DNA of 36,173 bases from the NCBI GenBank assembly GCA_024275995.1, contig JAJRYB010000049.1, positions 1 through 36,173 of the forward strand, given 5' to 3'. The notes beneath the pieces are model-generated. The model ran no database searches. It had not been told where the DNA came from and was given only the letters and a program-made list of their open reading frames with translations. The stretch is from Planctomycetota bacterium (GTDB taxonomy: Bacteria > Planctomycetota > Phycisphaerae > SM23-33). Positions within the stretch are counted from its first letter, which is position 1. Each line of letters starts with the position of its first letter. Shown here one piece after another: positions 15,658-22,958 of the stretch. The position numbers and the translations under genes are program-made.

Positions 15658-17124
15658 ATGAATATACGACGATCGATTCCCGTTGTTTTTCTGGCCGCTC
15701 TCGTTTTGGGGTGCGGCGGGAAAGGTCCGCGCTGGCCTTGGCGGAATGATGTCCCCATAACGCCACCACAGAAAACCGCCGCGACCGGCCCGGCCCACGC
15801 CACGACCCCCGCCCGATCCGACCGCAAGCCAACGCCCGCTCAAACGCAGCCACCACGCAGCGAATCGCCTGGAAGACCTGCCGGCGGCGAAGACCTGGAC
15901 ATCGCCGGTCCGACCCCGCTGGTTGCGCTGGTCGGTGACGTCAAGCCGGAAGATTTTCGTAAGCCCAAACCCAAGCCCAAACCGGCGCCAAAGGTGGAAC
16001 CCGCTCCCAAACCCGAGCCGGCGCCAAAGGTGGAACCCGCGCCCAAACCCGAGCCGGCGCCAAAGGTGGAACCCGCGCCCAAGGTCCAGCCGAAACCTAA
16101 AGTCGAGTCCGTACCCGGCAAGGCGACGGTCGTCGCCGCCTCGATGCTCCAGGTAAACGATCGGTTTATAACGATCGAGGACGTACTGCAAAACGTTCGT
16201 CCCCGGCTTACGGGCTTGCCCAGGGGCATCTCGGAGGCTTCGTTCCGACGACAGACCGCCCCCATTATCGATTCCGAAGTCCGTTCACTCGTTCAGCAGG
16301 CGCTGGTCCTTGGCGAGGCGGGCAAGCGTCTCACGGAGCAGCAGAAGGCCATGATCGACGCCGAGATGGAGTCGAGCCTTCGAGACATGATCGCCGGGGT
16401 CGGTGGTAGCAGACAGAGGCTCGAAGAGAGCATAGCGCGCAAGGGCACCACGCTCGAGGCCGTGCTTGACGCCCATCGTAGGCGACTGACGATCCAGCTG
16501 TACCTGCGGCACAAATTTCTGCCCGCCGTCACAATCAATCGGCGGATGCTCTGGAGTTACTACCGCACTCATCGATCGGAGTTCTCCGCGAAGAAGCGCG
16601 TTCAGATGCAACTGATCGCAGCCCCGCTCGACGCGTTCATTCGTGGGGGCGCCGCCCAGGCGACGGCGACTGAGATCAACCAGGCGCGCATCGAAGCGTT
16701 CAGGCTCATTTCCAGGGCGGACCGGCGCCTGCGAAAAGGGGACGATTTCGGCGGGATTGCCAGGGACCTGTCCAAGGGCATCAAGGCGGGCGGAGGAGGG
16801 ATTTGGCCGATGATGACCGCGGGCAATTTTCGCGAGGAAAAGGTGGAGGCGGCTGCGTTCGTTCTGCGAGAGGGGCAGGTCAGCGACGTTATCGAAACGC
16901 CGACGGGATTCTACCTCGTAAAGGCGCTGAAGGTCACCCCGGCGAGGATGATCACATTCGAGGAAGCGCAGGAGAAGATTCAGGAGGTTCTGCGGGAAGA
17001 GCAGTTCAACCGGCTCATCAGCGCGTACTTTCGCCAACTTTACCGCAGCGCCACGATCGTCCAATCGGAGAGGTTCATCCAGATGGCGGTGCAGCGCGCC
17101 ACCCGCGAGCGATTCGGTAAATAG
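15658..17124 (+). CDS. PpiC/SurA-type peptidyl-prolyl isomerase lipoprotein
   Basis: A periplasmic foldase of 488 residues, 30 bases after mfd. The signal ends in a lipobox (VLGCGG), so the Cys is probably lipidated. A Pro-rich linker follows, with a KPEPAPKVEPAP-type repeat at about residues 100-145. Next comes a SurA-N-like helical region (residues about 160-330) and a parvulin domain with GGGGIWPMM, AAFVLREGQVSDVIETPTGFYLVK, then a C-terminal helix. The linker suggests the foldase is held away from the membrane, where it would assist outer-membrane or secreted proteins. The ATG at 15658 is preferred over a GTG at 15646, because it places the signal peptide normally. Confidence 0.85.
   Translation: MNIRRSIPVVFLAALVLGCGGKGPRWPWRNDVPITPPQKTAATGPAHATTPARSDRKPTPAQTQPPRSESPGRPAGGEDLDIAGPTPLVALVGDVKPEDFRKPKPKPKPAPKVEPAPKPEPAPKVEPAPKPEPAPKVEPAPKVQPKPKVESVPGKATVVAASMLQVNDRFITIEDVLQNVRPRLTGLPRGISEASFRRQTAPIIDSEVRSLVQQALVLGEAGKRLTEQQKAMIDAEMESSLRDMIAGVGGSRQRLEESIARKGTTLEAVLDAHRRRLTIQLYLRHKFLPAVTINRRMLWSYYRTHRSEFSAKKRVQMQLIAAPLDAFIRGGAAQATATEINQARIEAFRLISRADRRLRKGDDFGGIARDLSKGIKAGGGGIWPMMTAGNFREEKVEAAAFVLREGQVSDVIETPTGFYLVKALKVTPARMITFEEAQEKIQEVLREEQFNRLISAYFRQLYRSATIVQSERFIQMAVQRATRERFGK
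15982..16083 (+). repeat. 36-bp tandem repeat in the PpiC linker
   Basis: Two full 36-bp units (15982-16017, 16018-16053) and 30 bases of a third (16054-16083), nearly identical, encode PAPKVEPAPKPE repeats. The identity at DNA level suggests recent expansion by slippage, so the linker length probably varies between strains. Confidence 0.85.
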
Positions 17125-17133
17125 CTTCTACGA

Positions 17134-18183
17134 TCAATCTTTGCTGAAGATGTCCGGACCTTTCCGGTTCGAACCGGCTCCATCCCACTTGTGAGTCCCG
17201 ATCGCCTCGACGATTCGATTGGCGGTTCTTACCGCGGCCAGGCCGTCTGCGGCGGAAACCACCGGAGGCGTACCGTTTTCCACGGTCGAGCGGAACGCTT
17301 CTGCCTGTTTGCGAAGAGGCTCGGTCGAGTCGTCCACGACGAGCTGCTCCACCTTGAGCAGTCCGGTGTAATCCACGGTTTCAGCCAGCTCCGCGATGTC
17401 GTCCACCTCCAGTTCCCGCGCCATCTGGATCAGGTCCAGGTTTTCGCTTTTCTTTACGACCACGCCGACCTTTTTACCATAGTCCACGGAAACGTAAGCT
17501 TCCTCGGAAAAGATGCGCATCTTGCGTTCGGTTTTTACCGCCAATCGGCTGGCTGTGATGTTCGCGACGCACCCGTTGGCGAAAGCAAGCCTGGCGTTGC
17601 AAATATCTTCGTGGGCGCCGATCACGTTCACCCCGACGGCGCTTATGGATTCCACCTCGCTTGCGGCCAGCATCAGCACAAGGTCGATATCGTGGATCAT
17701 CATATCCAACACCACGCCCACGTCGGCTGAGCGGAACGTGAACGGGCTGATGCGGTGCGCCTCGATGAACTTCGGCTGGATCGTGTGCTTCTGAAGCGCC
17801 ACGGCGGCGGGGTTGAAGCGTTCCGTGTGTCCTACCTGGACGTTAGCGCCGGTTTCCCTGGCGAGGGTGATAATCTCCTCGCCTTCGACTGGATCGTTGG
17901 CGAGAGGTTTTTCGATAAGCACGTGCTTACCGGCCTGGATGAAAGGTCTTGCCGCTTCCAGGTGCGACGCCGTGGGGACGGCGATTATGGCGGCGTCCAC
18001 CAGGTCCACCGCCTCGGACGGATCTTCGAGCGCAAGGCAGTCTCGCTGTTTTGCGACGGCGCGGGCGGCAGAAGCCTTCACGTCCACCACGCAGACCAGT
18101 TCCGCTTCCGGCATATCGCCAAGTACGCGGGCGTGAAGCTTGCCCATTCGACCCGCTCCGACTACTGCTACACGAAAGCTCAC
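17134..18183 (-). CDS. Gfo/Idh/MocA-family dehydrogenase, GnnA-like candidate
   Basis: An NAD(P)-dependent oxidoreductase of 349 residues. VAVVGAGRMGKLHARVL is the Rossmann motif, and EKPLANDP contains the family EKP. VGHTERFNP and VLDMMIHDIDL carry the substrate-side His and Asp. The GTG start at 18183, with GGAGG eight bases upstream, overlaps the stop codon of the LpxA-like gene as GTGA, so translation is coupled; the longer open frame to 18435 lies over that gene and is discarded. In some bacteria GnnA oxidises UDP-GlcNAc at C3 so that GnnB can add an amine, giving amide-linked lipid A. Position next to lpxA supports that, but no GnnB aminotransferase is in the window. Confidence 0.85.
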   Translation of the reverse strand: MSFRVAVVGAGRMGKLHARVLGDMPEAELVCVVDVKASAARAVAKQRDCLALEDPSEAVDLVDAAIIAVPTASHLEAARPFIQAGKHVLIEKPLANDPVEGEEIITLARETGANVQVGHTERFNPAAVALQKHTIQPKFIEAHRISPFTFRSADVGVVLDMMIHDIDLVLMLAASEVESISAVGVNVIGAHEDICNARLAFANGCVANITASRLAVKTERKMRIFSEEAYVSVDYGKKVGVVVKKSENLDLIQMARELEVDDIAELAETVDYTGLLKVEQLVVDDSTEPLRKQAEAFRSTVENGTPPVVSAADGLAAVRTANRIVEAIGTHKWDGAGSNRKGPDIFSKD

Positions 18184-19064
18184 GATTGCGACCTCCGAAT
18201 TTCCGCCAGGCGCTCGGCAGAGATGTGCCGCAGCGTCTCGGGCGGAACCTGTCCACGAAACCGTTCCCGGTATCGGCCGAATACACCCTGGAGGCTTCGC
18301 TGGCAGAACTTGCAGAGTTCCGCCACCTCGCCTTCGGCGCCCAGGTTCACCAGTTGCTCGATCTTCGTCTGGAGGGCGGCCTCGTCTTCGAACAGTTCCA
18401 CCAGCGCCAGGCGAAGCTCCTTTTCTTCGTCGCACGTCAGGTTGGCGTTGGATATGCCGGCCTCGTTGAACCCGCGCACCGAAGGCGGCGTCAGTTCCTG
18501 ATCGTCGCTGTAAAAGTTCGTATATGGCGGCACGTCGCGGCGAACCGGCGTCCGCGGTCCGACGCGCGCATGACGTCCGATCGTGACGAAGTGATGCACG
18601 CCGGCGAGGTCTTCGACCACCGCGCCTCTCTGTATGCGAATGTGCCCCGCCAGAAGCACGTTGCGTCCAAGGTGCGCGCGATCGTCAACATAGCAATCGT
18701 GTGCAACGTGGCAGCCGTCGAGGAAAATGTTCTCGTTTCCGATGGTCGTAAGGTATCCGCCGGTCTCGGTGCCGATGTGAATCGTTACCCGTCGGGCGAA
18801 GTGGTTGGCGTGTCCGATCATCAACAGCGTCATCCCGCCGCGATATTTCAGATCCTGCGGAACTTCCCCGATGACGCACCCCTCCTGAAAGGTATTGCCC
18901 GACCCGATCGTCGTGTGCCCCATCACGGAGACGCGGCGCTGGAGAACGGTCCCCGGGCCGATCGTAACGTTCGGTCCGACCACGCAATACGCTCCGATCG
19001 TAACGTCCGGGGCAATTTGGGCGGACGGATCGATCTCTCGAACGACGGTGACGTCAGAGGTCAT
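18180..19064 (-). CDS. LpxA-like acyltransferase 2 (with catalytic His motif)
   Basis: A left-handed beta-helix protein of 294 residues with hexapeptide repeats (VTIGAYCVVGPNVTIG). It keeps the marks of LpxA: IGEVPQDLKY, VTIHIGT, and HVAHDC with the His expected to act as general base. LpxA moves a 3-hydroxyacyl chain from ACP to UDP-GlcNAc, the first step of lipid A. The last 110 residues, however, do not resemble the LpxA helical end: there is no GxNxxGLKRRGF motif but a different helical region with several Cys (LCKFCQRSL) and acidic stretches. The gene overlaps its neighbours by four bases on both sides. Confidence 0.8.
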   Translation of the reverse strand: MTSDVTVVREIDPSAQIAPDVTIGAYCVVGPNVTIGPGTVLQRRVSVMGHTTIGSGNTFQEGCVIGEVPQDLKYRGGMTLLMIGHANHFARRVTIHIGTETGGYLTTIGNENIFLDGCHVAHDCYVDDRAHLGRNVLLAGHIRIQRGAVVEDLAGVHHFVTIGRHARVGPRTPVRRDVPPYTNFYSDDQELTPPSVRGFNEAGISNANLTCDEEKELRLALVELFEDEAALQTKIEQLVNLGAEGEVAELCKFCQRSLQGVFGRYRERFRGQVPPETLRHISAERLAEIRRSQS

Positions 19065-19834
19065 CGTCGCATGCCTCGAAGGCTGGAGGACCCGGCGTTC
19101 AGGGCGTCCAGAAGCAGCTGAACGTACCGTCCCGGTTTCGGGCGTTCCATCAATTCACGCAGCGCCGCTTCGTTAACCTGGCGTCCCTCGCCGTTGAACA
19201 GTTTCCGGAAAACCTGCTTCAGCTCACGGATATCATCCTCGCCGAAGCCGCATCGCTTGAGGTTGTGCGAATTGACGCCCCGAACCCGGTACGGGCAGCC
19301 GTGGAGTATCGCGAACGGTGGCGCGTCATGATCTATGGCGACGTATCCCGCCGCGAACGTGTACGCGCCGATCACCACGCCCGGCGCGACCGAGGTGAAG
19401 GCGCTCATTCGAACATAGTCTTCTACGCGGGTATCGGGTCCGATCTGCGCGAGGTTGGCGAAAATTCCGTGATCGCCGAGCGTGGCGCCCGTTCCCACGG
19501 TGCACCCGTTCATTATCAGGTTGTCTTTGCCGATGCGCGTGGATGTCTCGCCTCCGGCGTAGATCGTAACGTGCTCCCGTATGCTGTTCGCCTCGCTTAT
19601 GACGCACTCGCCGTTTTCGGCGCTCCCGTCGGCAGAAAGCCCGATGGACGCCAGCGGAAAGACGTGATTGCCCTCGCCGAGCGTGGTTCGCCCGGTGATC
19701 GTCACGTTATTGTCTATCCTGCACCCCTCGGCGATCTTCACGTCCGGACCGATCCAGGCGAACGCTCCGATCGTCACGTCGTCGGCGAGTTTCGCGGCTG
19801 GGTCTACTGCGGCTTTTGGTGATATCTTCGGCAT
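19061..19834 (-). CDS. LpxA-like acyltransferase 1 (catalytic His motif missing)
   Basis: A 257-residue beta-helix protein with hexapeptide repeats. It has the overall length and the C-terminal signature of LpxA (RVRGVNSHNLKRCGF, then a three-helix end), and SIREHVTIYAGG in the middle. But where E. coli LpxA has the HIAHD segment this protein reads CTVGTG, so the catalytic His is absent, and the NQDLKY motif with the conserved Asp is replaced by an ADGSAENGE segment. It may be a heterotrimer partner, a regulator, or an acyltransferase with altered chemistry. It starts 21 bases after lpxC/fabZ and overlaps the second LpxA-like gene as ATGA. Confidence 0.8.
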   Translation of the reverse strand: MPKISPKAAVDPAAKLADDVTIGAFAWIGPDVKIAEGCRIDNNVTITGRTTLGEGNHVFPLASIGLSADGSAENGECVISEANSIREHVTIYAGGETSTRIGKDNLIMNGCTVGTGATLGDHGIFANLAQIGPDTRVEDYVRMSAFTSVAPGVVIGAYTFAAGYVAIDHDAPPFAILHGCPYRVRGVNSHNLKRCGFGEDDIRELKQVFRKLFNGEGRQVNEAALRELMERPKPGRYVQLLLDALNAGSSSLRGMRR

Positions 19835-19855
19835 ATTTCCGGGGGATCGATCTTT

Positions 19856-21166
19856 CTATGCAGGATCGGCGTCTACCAGCATGAATTTGATTTCCGCCTC
19901 GGCGGCGATCACGTCGTTGACAAGGGCCCGGCATCGGCAGTGCCCCGTTCGTGTGCGGACGTGCAGCGTTTCGGCTTCCAGTATGAGCTGGTCCCCCGGG
20001 CGGACCGGGCGCCGCATTTTCACGCGGTCCATGCTCAGCAGCACGGCGACTTTCCCGGTGTGTTCCAGTCGTCTGCTCAGCAGGATACCCGAAAGCTGCG
20101 CGAGCGCTTCGAGGATCATCACACCCGGCATAATGGGCTGTCCGGGGTAATGGCCCTGGAAATACGGTTCGTTAATCGTAACGTTCTTGATTCCGACGGC
20201 GCGTTTCTCCGCTTGCAACTCGATGATCCGGTCCACCATCAGGAACGGGTAGCGGTGCGGCAGCAGGCGTATGATTTTGCGGATGTCCATGACCGGCTCG
20301 CGGGTCGCCCCGCTGCTGGCGTGGGCCAGGTCCAGGTGCTCGACAAGCCGGCGGATCAGCGACTGGTTCAGCTCGTGCCCGCTCTTGCAGGCGACCAGTC
20401 GCCCGCGCAGGCGAGAACCAAGCAGCGACAGATCGCCGATCAGGTCGCAAATCTTATGGCGGACGTATTCGTCCGGGAAGCGAAGCTCGTTATCGATCGG
20501 ACCGTCCGGACCGACAACAAGTACGTCGCCGGCGGTAAGGTGCGTGCCCAGGCCTCGCGCCTGAAGTTCCCTGGCTTCCGATTCCAGCGAAAACGTTCGC
20601 GCCGAGGCGAGCTGCCCGGCGAAATCATCCGCGTCCAGGCGGAAGCTGAACACCTGCCGTCCGATGTTCGGAATATCGGAGTAGTCCATATCGTAAAGGA
20701 TGTCCAGGCAATCGGACGATCCCGGAAGAGCGGCCAGCATCGTGTCACCGTCGGAGACCGAGACCGCCTCCTCGATGAGGTAGGTCTTGACCTCGGAGTC
20801 CTGGGCGACGATTCCCGCTTTTTGCAGCGCTTCGGTGAACAGCAGGGGCGAACCGTCGACGGAGGGGGTCTCCTCCGCGTTCATCTCGATGGTGAGGTTG
20901 TCTATCCCCAGGCCCCATACCGCCGCCAGTACGTGCTCGACCGTTTCGATAGCTACGGTTCCGTTCGCCAGCGTGGTGCGGCGCGGTCGCGGGACGACCT
21001 TGCTGATATCCGCGGGAATGCGCGAGGGAGAGTCCAGGTCGTCGCGGACGAAAACGATACCGGAGTTCTCCTGGGCGGGGGAGAACCGCAGGCGGCAGGC
21101 GACGCCGCTGAACAGGCCGCGACCTTCGACGGTGACGGCCGTTTTAATGGTCTTCTGACGAGCCAA
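19856..21166 (-). CDS. lpxC/fabZ: LpxC-FabZ fusion: UDP-3-O-acyl-GlcNAc deacetylase / 3-hydroxyacyl-ACP dehydratase
   Basis: A bifunctional protein of 436 residues. Residues 1-280 are LpxC: VEHVLAAVWGLG (zinc His), DEYVRHKICDLIGDLSLLG (zinc His and Asp) and CKSGHELN (catalytic His). Residues about 290-436 are FabZ: LLPHRYPFLMVDRI, then NEPYFQGHYPGQPIMPGV with the active-site His, and LEALAQ with the Glu. LpxC commits UDP-acyl-GlcNAc to lipid A, and FabZ draws the same 3-hydroxyacyl-ACP pool into fatty acids, so the fusion couples competing routes. Such fusions are known from Bacteroidetes and some Planctomycetes. Its start overlaps the end of lpxD by 23 bases. Confidence 0.95.
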   Translation of the reverse strand: MARQKTIKTAVTVEGRGLFSGVACRLRFSPAQENSGIVFVRDDLDSPSRIPADISKVVPRPRRTTLANGTVAIETVEHVLAAVWGLGIDNLTIEMNAEETPSVDGSPLLFTEALQKAGIVAQDSEVKTYLIEEAVSVSDGDTMLAALPGSSDCLDILYDMDYSDIPNIGRQVFSFRLDADDFAGQLASARTFSLESEARELQARGLGTHLTAGDVLVVGPDGPIDNELRFPDEYVRHKICDLIGDLSLLGSRLRGRLVACKSGHELNQSLIRRLVEHLDLAHASSGATREPVMDIRKIIRLLPHRYPFLMVDRIIELQAEKRAVGIKNVTINEPYFQGHYPGQPIMPGVMILEALAQLSGILLSRRLEHTGKVAVLLSMDRVKMRRPVRPGDQLILEAETLHVRTRTGHCRCRALVNDVIAAEAEIKFMLVDADPA

Positions 21167-22190
21167 GTTCCTTCAACCTCTTTTCCAATTTCGCGACGCG
21201 GTGCAGAAGCTCCGGAAGCTTTCGCCAGCAAATTGCGACGCGGAGCATCTCGCGTCCTTCGATTGCGGGAATACCGAACATGCTCATTCCCGGCGCAGCG
21301 TCGGCTGCGATTGCGGAAAACGCGGCGCACTGCACGCCGTCGCCGATCGTGATGTTATCGCGTATCCCAACGTGCCCGCCGAAAACAACGCCCTTTCCGA
21401 TCCGCGTGCTTCCAGCCACTCCCACGTGAGCGGCGAACATCGAACCGGCGCCGACTCGCACGTTGTGGGCGATCTGCACCAGGTTGTCGATCTTCGTTGC
21501 GGCGCCGATTACCGTCGAACCGAACTTCGCCCGATCCACGCAGGTGCACGCGTCGATTTCCACGTCGTCTTCGATAACGACGTCCCCCGCGTGCCGGAAG
21601 CGCTTGACGCCGCCGGGCGTCGGGAGGTATCCGAATCCGTCGTAACCGATCACGCTGTTGGGCCCGATCCTCACGCGGCTGCCGAGTTTGCATCCGTAGC
21701 GGATTACCGCGGATTCATACAGTATAACGTCGTCGCCAAGCTCCACGTCCGCGCCGACGAACGCGTTGGCGCAAAGCACGCAGCCGTCTCCGAGTTTCGC
21801 CCGCGGGCCTACGACGGCGCCCGGACCGATCGCCGCGTTACGTCCGATCGTCGCGGCTGGGTCTATCGCGGCAGAAGCGTGCACGCCGACGGGAGGAAGA
21901 TCGTCGCTCGGCGCGAAGGCTTCCAGCAGTTTTGCAATGGCTGCCGACACGTCGTCCACGCGCAGAAGGGTTTGGGCGCTCGACACCTTCGCGCTGCGGT
22001 GCACGATGGCGGCCGCGGCATTACCTTCGCCAAGCTGGGCGGCGCGCTTCTCGTCGCTCGCAAACGTCAGCTCCTGCGGGCCTGCGGAGTCTATCGCGGC
22101 GATACCGGTAATCGTAATAGCCTCGTCACCTTCGATCTCGGCGCCGATGAGGTCGGCTATCTGACGAATTGTCTGCGGATTGCGGATCAT
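21144..22190 (-). CDS. lpxD: UDP-3-O-(3-hydroxyacyl)glucosamine N-acyltransferase
   Basis: LpxD adds the second 3-hydroxyacyl chain in lipid A synthesis. The protein has 348 residues: an N-terminal uridine-binding domain (IRQIADLIGAEIEGD, ELTFASDEK), then a long left-handed beta-helix of hexapeptide repeats, and a C-terminal helix (LHRVAKLEKRLKEL). NLVQIAHNVRVGAGS holds the catalytic His, and VIGYDGFGY matches the family's GxDGFGF motif. It lies between skp and lpxC/fabZ, the usual order in bam-skp-lpx operons. Confidence 0.95.
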   Translation of the reverse strand: MIRNPQTIRQIADLIGAEIEGDEAITITGIAAIDSAGPQELTFASDEKRAAQLGEGNAAAAIVHRSAKVSSAQTLLRVDDVSAAIAKLLEAFAPSDDLPPVGVHASAAIDPAATIGRNAAIGPGAVVGPRAKLGDGCVLCANAFVGADVELGDDVILYESAVIRYGCKLGSRVRIGPNSVIGYDGFGYLPTPGGVKRFRHAGDVVIEDDVEIDACTCVDRAKFGSTVIGAATKIDNLVQIAHNVRVGAGSMFAAHVGVAGSTRIGKGVVFGGHVGIRDNITIGDGVQCAAFSAIAADAAPGMSMFGIPAIEGREMLRVAICWRKLPELLHRVAKLEKRLKELGSSEDH

Positions 22191-22242
22191 GGCCGGGACA
22201 CCATGTTAGTAGCCCGCCGCTTGCAGGGCAAGAGTCGCATCC

Positions 22243-22851
22243 TTACTGTCCGATTGGGCGATAGGTGCGGTTCAGACGCGCCAGCACCGTGCTGGTGATG
22301 TCCACTCTGTCAGCGAAATAAAGCACCTTTCGCTGGGCGATCTCCTGAAGCAGGCTCGGGGTGTCCGTGCTTCTCAGTCCGCCACGCTCCGCATAAATGA
22401 CCAGGTCGTAGCCCTTGCTCTTTGCCTCGGCTTCGATGGCCTTGATTATCTCCTCGTACATCGCCTTGGTGAGGCGATGGTGCTCGCGCAAGGCGCGGGC
22501 TTCCTGGAATTGCAGCCAGGCCTTGCGATCTATGGTCAATCGCTGCATTTCGCTGAGACGTTTTTCGTATTCGTCGCCGCCTTCTTTCAGGCGATTGAGT
22601 TCGTCTCCGATCTCGTCGATCGCGTTCTTACGTTTCTTGTTTTCCGCCTGGATGCCCTTGCGGCGCAGATTAAGTTTTGCGGTCAGGTCTTTCGCGCGCT
22701 CGTAGTTATTGAACACTTCCACCACGTCGCAAACGGCAACGCGCGTAGCGGCGGGTACCGCGGCGGGCACCTGGGCGGAGGAGGGACTCATTGCAAAGGT
22801 CGAGAGTATCGCAACGCCGATCAGCAGTAAAAACAGGACGGTGGTTCTCAT
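22243..22851 (-). CDS. skp: OmpH/Skp-family periplasmic chaperone
   Basis: A protein of 202 residues with a signal peptide (TTVLFLLLIGVAILSTFA), then RVAVCDVVEVFNNYERAKDL, the start of the Skp fold, and a long Lys/Glu-rich coiled coil (residues about 65-135). The end returns to the body with YDLVIYAERGGL. Skp binds unfolded outer-membrane proteins as they leave the Sec channel and delivers them to BamA. It is placed right after bamA, as in most bacteria. Confidence 0.88.
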   Translation of the reverse strand: MRTTVLFLLLIGVAILSTFAMSPSSAQVPAAVPAATRVAVCDVVEVFNNYERAKDLTAKLNLRRKGIQAENKKRKNAIDEIGDELNRLKEGGDEYEKRLSEMQRLTIDRKAWLQFQEARALREHHRLTKAMYEEIIKAIEAEAKSKGYDLVIYAERGGLRSTDTPSLLQEIAQRKVLYFADRVDITSTVLARLNRTYRPIGQ

Positions 22852-22958
22852 TGTGCCTCTCCCTGAATTAATCGAATCCTGTGTTTCTCAATGCGCTCCG
22901 CGCGACGCATCTCACGAAACGGAAGTCTCGCGACGTTTTCGGTTCCCGTACCTCACCG

